Source: Flavobacteriaceae bacterium (GTDB lineage Bacteria; Bacteroidota; Bacteroidia; Flavobacteriales; Flavobacteriaceae). From it: a stretch of DNA of 5,470 bases. A program made the translations under genes and the position numbers. Positions within the stretch are counted from its first letter, which is position 1; every line of letters begins with the position of its first letter. Positions 1-5,406 of this stretch are shown here, in pieces. The notes beneath the pieces were generated by a model. The model was not told the origin of the DNA. It saw only the letters and a list, made by a program, of their open reading frames with translations, and did not search any database. Where the stretch lies: the NCBI GenBank assembly GCA_947458575.1, contig CANHBE010000190.1, positions 1-5,470 on the forward strand. Reading direction: 5' to 3'.

Positions 1-2
1 CG

Positions 3-200
3 AATACGGATTGGAAGGAAATGTATCAGGTATTTAATTGTGGTCACAGAATGGAATTGTATGTCGACCCGGATATTGCGGAAGATCTCATCGCAATTTC
101 AAAGTCATTCAACGTTGACGCGCAGGTTGTTGGTAGGGTGGAAGCATCCGATGCTAAAGAACTGACAATTATTAGCGATTACGGTACTTTTAACTATTAG
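3..200 (+). CDS. purM: Phosphoribosylformylglycinamidine cyclo-ligase (AIR synthetase), C-terminal fragment
   Basis: This is the 3' end of a gene that begins before the window. Frame 3 is open from base 3 and gives the last 65 residues, ending in TAG. The fragment contains TDWKEMYQVFNCGHRMELYV and, further on, the segment DAQVVGRVEA. These match the C-terminal part of PurM as found in Bacteroidota, where EMYQVFNxGHRME corresponds to the EMxRTFNxG segment of other bacteria. PurM is a cytoplasmic enzyme of purine synthesis that closes formylglycinamidine ribonucleotide to aminoimidazole ribonucleotide using ATP. The catalytic N-terminal part is outside the window, so the call rests on this tail alone. 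No terminator hairpin is visible after the stop, so transcription could continue into the gene at 293. Confidence 0.85.
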   Translation, partial: NTDWKEMYQVFNCGHRMELYVDPDIAEDLIAISKSFNVDAQVVGRVEASDAKELTIISDYGTFNY

Positions 201-292
201 GCGTTGCTTCTCATTGACTTCAAATTGATTGTTTTTGCAGATAAGCAGTAGACTTTTTGAGAATTTTTTAAAGACAAAACAAGAACGACAAG

Positions 293-727
293 ATGGAACT
301 AAAACCAAAATTTGGAATTGATCGTTTGCTTTTTGGAATGAAAGAGGACAATGTCAAAGCACTTTATGGTGAGCCTGACAAACGATTTAAAGATGATGAA
401 AAGAATGTCATATTGGTGTATCATGAACTCCAGTTGCGTTTGACCTTTTATCAGGATGAAGATTTCCGGTTGGGATATATTATTTGTGCCGATCCAAAAT
501 TGAACATCTCAGGAGAATTACTGATAGGAAAGGAAATTGTTGCTGTGAAAAAAAAGCTCGAAGTATTTCATTTGACAAAATGGGAAATTGAAGAATTTGA
601 TATTACCGAGAATCACTTTAATGAAGAGCATTGGATTATTCTGCAAAGCGAATTTGGCAAAGTCATTAAAATTGAAATTGGGGCAATTATCAATGATGCC
701 GATGAATTTGATTGGCGGTTTGAATAA
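293..727 (+). CDS. Uncharacterised acidic 144-residue protein
   Basis: I do not recognise this protein. It has no signal peptide, membrane segment or cysteine-based motif, so it is probably cytoplasmic. The N-terminal part has the pattern FGIDRLLFGMKEDNVKALYG followed by EPD (residues 7-29). A weaker version, GELLIGKEIVAVKKKL, occurs at about residues 74-89. A hydrophobic-Gly-x-x-x-x-x-Val-Lys-x-x-x-Gly pattern of this kind is seen in small alpha/beta domains such as SmpA/BamE-like folds, so a duplicated half-domain is possible, but this is inference. The C-terminus is rich in Asp, Glu, Ile and Phe. It starts 92 bases after purM on the same strand and ends just before a terminator hairpin, so it may be the last gene of a purM transcript. 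The ATG at 293 is the first in frame and follows an A-rich stretch with no Shine-Dalgarno sequence, which is usual for this phylum. Confidence 0.8.
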   Translation: MELKPKFGIDRLLFGMKEDNVKALYGEPDKRFKDDEKNVILVYHELQLRLTFYQDEDFRLGYIICADPKLNISGELLIGKEIVAVKKKLEVFHLTKWEIEEFDITENHFNEEHWIILQSEFGKVIKIEIGAIINDADEFDWRFE

Positions 728-729
728 AA

Positions 730-754
730 AAAGGGTTTCTATGTGAAACCCTTT
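730..754. terminator. Bidirectional intrinsic terminator
   Basis: AAAGGGTTTC (730-739) and GAAACCCTTT (745-754) form a perfect 10-bp stem with a 5-base loop, TATGT. A run of seven A (726-732) lies on the left and six T (756-761) on the right, so each strand reads hairpin followed by a U tract. It sits between the convergent stop codons at 727 and 769 and should end both the plus-strand transcript and the minus-strand PPIase cluster. Confidence 0.92.
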
Positions 755-768
755 CTTTTTTATACTTG

Positions 769-2007
769 TTATTGTTTTGCAGTTGTTTCTGCTCCCGGTA
801 TCGACTCAAAAAGTTCAACTTCAAAAATTATGTTTGAATTCGGTGGAATAACATTTCCGGCTCCTCTTTCTCCATAACCCAAAGCAGAAGGAATAAACAG
901 TACCGCTTTGTCTCCGAAATTCAAATTACTAACACCTTCTAAAAATCCGGGAATCAAACCGTCTTTTTTGCCTACTTGAAAAGGAAAAGGCTTGTAACCA
1001 TTTTGTTTAGCTCGGTTTTCATCATATTTCCCATAGGTTTTACAAACTTCTTCGTAGCTGCTATCGAATAAAGAACCGTCTTCAAGATAACCGGCATAAT
1101 GAATATACATCGTTGTGCCATCAACAGGCTTTTTACCTGTGCCTGTTTGAATAATTTTGTATTCAAGTCCAGTGGCTGACTTAGTAGCAGATGTTCTTAC
1201 GCCTGCTAAGTACTTCACTTTTTCAGCCATAACCGGAGCATATTTCGCATTGTAAGCTTTTTTGGCTTCTGCTTCTAGAGCTGCTTGTTTTGCTCTTTCT
1301 TCAGCTTGCGCCGCCGCTACTTTTTTATCGTCTTCTGCTTTATTGCCATAATAGTCTGAGAACACTTTAACCGCATCGAAGGCTTGAGCTTGCTTTCCTT
1401 TTCTGATGATTGTGATTTTATTCATGACATCATCTTGAGCAATTGCATCAACTACGTTTTGGCCAGATACCAAATAACCGAAAATCGTATGCTTTCCGTT
1501 GAGCCAAGGTGTGTCTTTGTGTGTGATAAAGAACTGACTGCTATTGGTTGCTGGACCTGAGTTAGCCATTGCCAAAATTCCTGCTTTGTCGAAAACAAAC
1601 TCAGGAACGATTTCGTCTTTAAAGCTGTATCCTGCTCCGCCACTTCCGTTTCCTGCCGGATCTCCACCCTGAATCATAAAGTCTTTGATGACACGGTGAA
1701 ATTTGAGTCCATCGTAATAAGGTTTTCCTTTCAATTTTTCGTCAGTCACAAATGTGTTTTTACCTTCCGCCAATGACACAAAATTCGCAACTGTAATTGG
1801 TGTTTTTTGATATTCTAATCGGATTACAATTTTGCCTTTTGCAGTTTCTATTTCGGCAAAAAGCCCGTCAGTGCTGCCAGATGCATTTGTTTTCGGTACT
1901 ACTTTCTTTACTGTTGACACTTTCTTTGCTGTCGCCGGTTTCGTGTTCTTTTGAGCATAACCACTCATAATTCCCAAGAACAATAACAAGATGATCTTAA
2001 TTCTCAT
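769..2007 (-). CDS. Secreted cyclophilin-FKBP fusion peptidyl-prolyl isomerase (soluble copy)
   Basis: This 412-residue protein joins two unrelated prolyl-isomerase folds. Residues 1-18 form a signal peptide (MRIKIILLLFLGIMSGYA, then Gln) without a lipobox cysteine, so the product should be soluble in the periplasm or secreted. A Lys/Thr/Ala-rich linker follows (about 20-46). The cyclophilin domain spans about 49-222. It keeps FHRVIKDFMIQGG (Arg105, Phe110, Met111, Gln113), NSSQFF (Gln158, Phe160) and WLNGKHTIFG (Trp168, His173), which match the catalytic set of human CypA. A charged Ala/Lys/Glu helix (about 224-265) leads to an FKBP domain (about 275-403) with Tyr304, Phe314-Asp315, Phe343, Leu351-Ile352, Tyr378 and Phe395 at the FKBP12 ligand positions, and Phe355 in place of Trp59. 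About 18 extra residues (320-338) sit between FDSS and the FPFxVG strand. It is the last gene of the minus cluster, 85 bases after its paralogue, and has its own promoter candidate. Both domains look catalytically competent. The native substrates are unknown. Confidence 0.93.
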   Translation of the reverse strand: MRIKIILLLFLGIMSGYAQKNTKPATAKKVSTVKKVVPKTNASGSTDGLFAEIETAKGKIVIRLEYQKTPITVANFVSLAEGKNTFVTDEKLKGKPYYDGLKFHRVIKDFMIQGGDPAGNGSGGAGYSFKDEIVPEFVFDKAGILAMANSGPATNSSQFFITHKDTPWLNGKHTIFGYLVSGQNVVDAIAQDDVMNKITIIRKGKQAQAFDAVKVFSDYYGNKAEDDKKVAAAQAEERAKQAALEAEAKKAYNAKYAPVMAEKVKYLAGVRTSATKSATGLEYKIIQTGTGKKPVDGTTMYIHYAGYLEDGSLFDSSYEEVCKTYGKYDENRAKQNGYKPFPFQVGKKDGLIPGFLEGVSNLNFGDKAVLFIPSALGYGERGAGNVIPPNSNIIFEVELFESIPGAETTAKQ

Positions 2008-2081
2008 TTTCTGTTGATTAATAAAGTTTCCTTACTTGCTTCGCTTTATGCAGGGATTTTCAGGTTTGTTCCCTTGATTTT

Positions 2082-2114
2082 CAAATCTATTGCTACTTTG
2101 GCATGTTCTCCAAA
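2082..2114 (-). promoter_or_regulatory. Candidate internal promoter for the soluble cyclophilin-FKBP gene
   Basis: Read on the minus strand, TTTG (2114-2111), 21 bases, then TAGATTTG (2089-2082) fits the Bacteroidota -33 TTTG / -7 TAnnTTTG consensus, with spacing near the usual value. The -33 part lies inside the 3' end of the upstream lipoprotein gene. A start near 2075 would give a leader of about 68 bases. With the 85-base gap, the longest in the cluster, this suggests that the distal copy can be transcribed separately. This is a consensus match only. Confidence 0.5.
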
Positions 2115-3217
2115 AGTTCAATTTCAAAAATAATCGGTGTGTTAGGCGGTATTACATCTCCTGCTCCTTGTGCCCCGTAGGCTAGGTGAGATGGGATAAA
2201 TAACAAAGCCTTATCACCGAAAGACAGTTTTTCAATTCCTTCAATAAAACCGGGAATCATCCCATCTTTTCTACCAAGTTCAAAAGGAATCGGCAAATAT
2301 TGCTTCGCATCGCTTCGACGCTGGTCAAATTTACCAAAAGTTTTTGAAACATCTTCCAGACTGCTGTCAAACAATTCACCGTTTTCTAGAAAGCCGGCAT
2401 AATGAATGTAAACCGTGTTTCCATTTTGAGGTTTCTTCCCCGTCCCTTTCTTAATAATCTTGTACAACAAGCCGGATTTTGTCTTCTGGGCAATTGATTT
2501 AGCTTCTTTGAAATAGGCGGCTTTTTGCTCCTTTACGATTTTGTATTGCGCTTCAAATTTCTTCTTATTTTCTGCATCAATCAAAGCCTGTTTTTCTCGA
2601 TTCTTCGATTCTACACCATAATAATCTGAAAAAACCTTCACTGCGTCGAACTTCTTTGCTTCAGAACCATTTCTGATGATTTCTATTTCATCAATTTTGT
2701 CATCTTGAACAATTGTATTGACAACTTCCATCCCGTTTCCAATCACTTTTCCAAAAATAGTATGTCTTCCATCAAGCCATGGAGTTGCTAAATGAGTAAT
2801 GAAAAACTGGCTACTATTTGTTCCCGGTCCTGCATTAGCCATTGCTAACATTCCGCCTTGATCAAATTTGAGATCAGAGATTTCGTCTTTAAAGAGATAA
2901 CCGGCATCGCCTGAGCCATTACCCAAAGGGTCGCCACCTTGTATCATAAAATCTGGAATTACTCGATGGAACATTAGACCATCATAAAAGCGTTTTCCTT
3001 TCAACGAGCTACTCACAAAACTATTTTTTCCTTCTGCCAGCGTAATAAAATTCGCAACTGTGATCGGCGCTTTTTTGGGATCGAGCTGCACGATGATATC
3101 TCCTTTGCTCGTTTTGATTGCTGCGTAGAGTCCATCAGGTAAACTACTATATTCCTCTTTACAAGCTTGAACAATAAACGCTGTAATTAATAATAATGCT
3201 ATGGTATACTTCTTCAT
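2093..3217 (-). CDS. Cyclophilin-FKBP fusion peptidyl-prolyl isomerase, lipoprotein copy
   Basis: This 374-residue paralogue has the same domain order as the gene at 769-2007. The N-terminus is a type II signal peptide ending in the lipobox VQAC, with Cys19 as the lipidation site. The next residues are Lys-Glu-Glu, which resembles the lipoprotein export signal that sends Bacteroidota lipoproteins to the cell surface. The cyclophilin domain (about 29-201) has FHRVIPDFMIQGG (Arg85, Met91, Gln93), NSSQFF (Gln137, Phe139) and WLDGRHTIFG (Trp147, His152). A charged helix (about 203-240) links to the FKBP domain (about 247-372), which has Tyr273, Phe283-Asp284, Phe312, Met320-Ile321, Tyr347 and Phe364, with Phe324 in place of Trp. 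It shares the extra FKBP segment (about 289-307) with its paralogue. It lacks the long Lys/Thr linker, so the first domain sits close to the membrane anchor. It starts 11 bases after gldI and is probably co-transcribed with it. Both active sites appear intact. Confidence 0.94.
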   Translation of the reverse strand: MKKYTIALLLITAFIVQACKEEYSSLPDGLYAAIKTSKGDIIVQLDPKKAPITVANFITLAEGKNSFVSSSLKGKRFYDGLMFHRVIPDFMIQGGDPLGNGSGDAGYLFKDEISDLKFDQGGMLAMANAGPGTNSSQFFITHLATPWLDGRHTIFGKVIGNGMEVVNTIVQDDKIDEIEIIRNGSEAKKFDAVKVFSDYYGVESKNREKQALIDAENKKKFEAQYKIVKEQKAAYFKEAKSIAQKTKSGLLYKIIKKGTGKKPQNGNTVYIHYAGFLENGELFDSSLEDVSKTFGKFDQRRSDAKQYLPIPFELGRKDGMIPGFIEGIEKLSFGDKALLFIPSHLAYGAQGAGDVIPPNTPIIFEIELLENMPK

Positions 3218-3228
3218 ATTGTGATAGA

Positions 3229-3798
3229 TTATTCAGCTTGTAATTTACTCTCTGGACTAAAGTCATTTAAGGTTACTGTGCACATCAAAGGTTGATTGTG
3301 GCCAATTCGGCGGTTGTCGCCATGATATCCATAACCCATATGGGACGGAAACAAGAATGTTACCGTCTCGTTTTTTCGCATGAGCTTGATTCCATCGCGC
3401 AATCCCATAATGATTTTTTGCTCTTTGTCAACATAATATCTCTGAGGGCGCAATTCGAGTTCAGAATAGATCACATTTCCATCTAAATCTTTAATCTCAT
3501 AAGTAAAATTTGCAATATCTCCTTTTTTCGGCCTTAAGGTATCCATTGTATTTCTCTTGTCATATCGATACCAATAACCTTTTTTAGAAGCAACATAGAC
3601 CATTTCCGGATCACTTTTGATAATTGAATCTATTTTTGCTTCTTCCCCCGAAATGAGTTTTTTGTTTCTTTCCGCTGATTCGCGGAGAAAGGAACCTGAA
3701 GATTGAGAGATTGGTCGACGTGCTTTCTGTTGTGAACAAGCTACTAATGAAAATATCACTACAGTAAAAAGTGTCAATGTATACAAACTACTTTTCAT
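3229..3798 (-). CDS. gldI: Gliding motility lipoprotein GldI (FKBP-like)
   Basis: This 189-residue protein has a type II signal peptide with lipobox LVAC (Cys21), then a Ser/Lys/Glu-rich helical region (about 25-62) and an FKBP-like domain (about 65-182). The overall form, with a short N-terminal segment, the GYWYRYD stretch at 74-80 and the FLFPSHMGYGYHG strand-loop (148-160), matches GldI. In Flavobacterium johnsoniae GldI is an FKBP-like lipoprotein required for gliding. The residues after Cys (Ser-Gln-Gln-Lys-Ala) lack the acidic surface-export signal, so a periplasm-facing location is likely. The FKBP pocket is altered: the usual Phe-Asp pair is Ile110-Tyr111, Trp59 is replaced by Leu133 and Phe99 by Cys173, while the Tyr100 and Tyr156 equivalents remain. 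A chaperone or scaffold role is therefore as likely as strong isomerase activity. The gene starts 3 bases after nrnA and precedes two double-domain PPIases. gldI next to a DHH phosphoesterase and PPIase genes is, as I recall, common in Flavobacteriia. Confidence 0.9.
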   Translation of the reverse strand: MKSSLYTLTLFTVVIFSLVACSQQKARRPISQSSGSFLRESAERNKKLISGEEAKIDSIIKSDPEMVYVASKKGYWYRYDKRNTMDTLRPKKGDIANFTYEIKDLDGNVIYSELELRPQRYYVDKEQKIIMGLRDGIKLMRKNETVTFLFPSHMGYGYHGDNRRIGHNQPLMCTVTLNDFSPESKLQAE

Positions 3799-3801
3799 AA
3801 C

Positions 3802-4806
3802 TTAAATTTTTATAGACGTAATCAGTTGCTTGAACTTGGAGATGGTTTCGTCTAAACTATCGTAAGACTTACCTCCGGAAGCGTTTATATGACCACCACC
3901 ATTAAAGTGATTTCTTGCAAATTGATTGACATCGAAATCACCTTGCGAGCGCAATGAGATCTTGATTATTTTTTCATCCTTATTTTCAATAAATATGGCA
4001 GCCAAGTTAATACCTTTTATAGATAGACCATAATTGACGATGCCTTCTGTATCTCCTTTTTGATAGTTGAATTCATCCAATTCTTTTTGTGACAGCGAGA
4101 TGTAGGCAGTTTTGTACTCGGGCAATACAACCATATTTTGCAAGGCCCGACCAAGCAATTGAACACTTGCGTATGAACAGTTATCGAATAGTAAGGTTGG
4201 GATTTTCGTGTTCTCAACGCCAATATCAATCAATTCTGCCACAATACGATGTGTTCTCCCAGTGGTTTTTGGAAAACGAAAGGAACCGGAATCTGTTAAA
4301 ATACCGGTATAAATGCAGGTGGCAATTTCAATATCAATCACGTCCGTTTTGTTCATGAAAGAAATGAGATTGTATATCATCTCGCAGGTCGAACCAAAAG
4401 CAGTATCAGAGTAGGTAACGGCTGCAAAATCATCCGGACTTTGATGGTGATCAACCATAATGAATGGAACCTTAATCAAATTCAGCGCTTTTTCCATTTC
4501 CCCGGTTCGACTCAACGCATTGAAATCGACAACGAAGATTAATTCGCATTCTTTCAAGATATTGAATGCGCTATCCGGCTCAGTTTCATAAATTACCACT
4601 TGATCACTTGCCGGTAGCCAAGCGAGAAAAACCGGAAATTCGTTTGGAGCAATCACAACTGGTAGATGACCTTCTTTTTTCAGAAAATGAAATAACGCCA
4701 AGGCAGAACCCATAGCGTCACCGTCAGGACTTCGATGTGGTATGATCGCAATTTTCTTTGGATTGGCTAATAATGACAGCAGTAATTCGATTTCCTCTTT
4801 TTTCAT
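3802..4806 (-). CDS. nrnA: DHH/DHHA1 phosphoesterase, NrnA-like (nanoRNase / pAp phosphatase)
   Basis: This 334-residue cytoplasmic enzyme hydrolyses short RNA oligomers and 3'-phosphoadenosine 5'-phosphate in characterised NrnA proteins; some relatives cleave cyclic-dinucleotide breakdown products. The DHH domain shows the metal-binding motifs in order: HRSPDGDAMGS (His24, Asp28, Asp30), VVDFN (Asp94), MVDHHQ (Asp119, His120, His121) and GILTDSGSF (Asp172). The C-terminal DHHA1 domain carries FNGGGHINASGG (301-312), the substrate-binding glycine motif. All key residues are present and the length fits the family. I chose the ATG at 4806. The frame stays open to a TTG at 4845, but those 13 extra residues do not look like the family's N-terminus, and a -7-like TAACTTCG element lies between the two starts. 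It follows crcB by 59 bases and runs to within 3 bases of gldI, so it is likely co-transcribed with gldI. The exact substrate cannot be told from sequence. Confidence 0.92.
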   Translation of the reverse strand: MKKEEIELLLSLLANPKKIAIIPHRSPDGDAMGSALALFHFLKKEGHLPVVIAPNEFPVFLAWLPASDQVVIYETEPDSAFNILKECELIFVVDFNALSRTGEMEKALNLIKVPFIMVDHHQSPDDFAAVTYSDTAFGSTCEMIYNLISFMNKTDVIDIEIATCIYTGILTDSGSFRFPKTTGRTHRIVAELIDIGVENTKIPTLLFDNCSYASVQLLGRALQNMVVLPEYKTAYISLSQKELDEFNYQKGDTEGIVNYGLSIKGINLAAIFIENKDEKIIKISLRSQGDFDVNQFARNHFNGGGHINASGGKSYDSLDETISKFKQLITSIKI

Positions 4807-4812
4807 AGGCTG

Positions 4813-4846
4813 CGAAGTTACATTTTTTTCCCAAAAGAGAAACAAA
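4813..4846 (-). promoter_or_regulatory. Candidate promoter giving a nearly leaderless nrnA message
   Basis: On the minus strand, TTTG (4846-4843), 22 bases, then TAACTTCG (4820-4813) resembles the Bacteroidota promoter, with one change in the -7 element (TTCG for TTTG) and slightly long spacing. Only six bases separate the -7 element from the ATG at 4806, so transcription from it would start at or within a base or two of the start codon. It supports the 4806 start over the TTG at 4845. Confidence 0.4.
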
Positions 4847-4865
4847 TTAACAAGTTGTTACCAAT

Positions 4866-5237
4866 TTACTTCATGAGCGATAAACCGAGCCAAACCGCGC
4901 CCAAACCGAGAATGATGCTGCATGAAATGTAGAAAAATGCGGTTCCGATACTACCGTTTTGTAACAGTTGTATATTTTCATAACCAAAAGCGGAAAAAGT
5001 AGTGAAGCCTCCCAACAATCCGGTTACAATTAACCATTTGAAATTAGAGTGCATCAACTGATTTTTTTCTAACCAACTAACGGCAACTCCCATGAGAAAA
5101 CAGCCAACGATGTTCACTACAAAAGTTGCTATTGGGAAAAAAGTAGTAGAGTATTTCTGGGTAATAAGCGTAACGAGATATCTCAATACGCTTCCGATTC
5201 CGCCACCAACTGCAATACATATCAAAGTTCTAAACAT
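4866..5237 (-). CDS. crcB: Fluoride ion channel CrcB/Fluc
   Basis: This 123-residue membrane protein has four predicted transmembrane segments, at about residues 4-25, 34-56, 67-92 and 98-120, which is the standard size for the family. Family motifs are visible: GGGIGSVLRY (11-20, with Arg19), the Asn42-x-x-Gly45 of the second helix, and GGFTTFSAFGYE (76-87), the broken third helix that carries the pore Phe-box residues (Phe81, Phe84) and the central sodium site. Fluc proteins work as dual-topology dimers in the inner membrane and let fluoride leave the cytoplasm. A single full-length copy here fits a homodimer. It is the first gene of the minus cluster, 59 bases before nrnA. I see no fluoride riboswitch in the 169-base upstream gap. 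The ATG at 5237 gives the expected short N-terminus. Confidence 0.95.
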   Translation of the reverse strand: MFRTLICIAVGGGIGSVLRYLVTLITQKYSTTFFPIATFVVNIVGCFLMGVAVSWLEKNQLMHSNFKWLIVTGLLGGFTTFSAFGYENIQLLQNGSIGTAFFYISCSIILGLGAVWLGLSLMK

Positions 5238-5358
5238 CGGAAAAAGATAAACAAAGACGATTAGCGCTGCTAAAATAAATCATAATATTGTAAAGTTTGA
5301 TAGAAAAATCAAAGTTAAATGTCCATAACAAAGCAATCAATCATTTTTCATCAAAGTT
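5221..5358 (+). repeat. Three direct copies of ATCAAAGTT
   Basis: The 9-mer ATCAAAGTT occurs at 5221-5229 (inside the crcB start region), 5308-5316 and 5350-5358. The second copy overlaps the minus-strand -7 element and the third overlaps the plus-strand -33 element. A 6-bp inverted repeat, TTTGAT/ATCAAA with a 6-base loop, surrounds the second copy (5296-5313). These could be operator sites, but the word partly reflects the promoter consensus TTTG and the AT-rich composition. Confidence 0.3.
5310..5341 (-). promoter_or_regulatory. Candidate promoter for crcB and the minus-strand cluster
   Basis: On the minus strand TAACTTTG (5317-5310) is an exact match to the -7 TAnnTTTG consensus, with ATTG (5341-5338) 20 bases upstream as an imperfect -33 element. 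The predicted start near 5303 leaves a leader of about 65 bases before the crcB ATG. No riboswitch-like fold or Shine-Dalgarno sequence is apparent in the leader. Confidence 0.5.
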
Positions 5359-5386
5359 GCACGCTATGTTTATTTCAATACATTTG
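5356..5386 (+). promoter_or_regulatory. Candidate promoter for the lipoprotein gene at 5407
   Basis: GTTG (5356-5359), 19 bases, then TACATTTG (5379-5386) is a close match to the Bacteroidota -33 TTTG / -7 TAnnTTTG promoter with standard spacing. The start would fall near 5393, leaving a leader of about 14 bases before the ATG at 5407. It diverges from the crcB promoter, and the two -33 regions are about 15 bases apart. Confidence 0.6.
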
Positions 5387-5406
5387 ACACTTACAAAAAA
5401 GTAAAT

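Noticed and set aside
201..292. Promoter or purM terminator in the gap before the 144-residue gene
   Set aside because: There are T-rich runs and TTTG words, but no TAnnTTTG at proper spacing and no stable hairpin, so no separate promoter or terminator can be supported.
105..308. Minus-strand open frame across the purM end and the gap
   Set aside because: It runs antisense to the purM tail and the start of the next gene and has no recognisable domain. The plus-strand genes explain the region.
972..1667. Alternative-frame open stretches inside the soluble PPIase gene
   Set aside because: They overlap a well-supported coding region, have no family features, and are best explained as shadow frames.
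2051..2089. Hairpins in the gap between the two fusion genes (GGGATTTTCAGG...TTCCC and GATTTTCAAATC)
   Set aside because: The stems are only 4-5 bp and no T tract follows on the minus strand, so they are not convincing as a terminator or attenuator.
4017..4358. Open frames on both strands inside nrnA
   Set aside because: The overlapped gene shows all DHH and DHHA1 motifs. The alternative translations are rich in Arg, Cys and Tyr and show no recognisable domain.
3802..4845. Longer nrnA frame starting at 4845
   Set aside because: The codon at 4845 is TTG, the added 13 residues do not resemble the family's N-terminus, and a -7-like element lies between it and the ATG at 4806.
5238..5406. Fluoride riboswitch upstream of crcB
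   Set aside because: crcB genes often follow this riboswitch, but the minus-strand leader is AT-rich and I find no conserved GG-GATGG-like core or pseudoknot partner segments.
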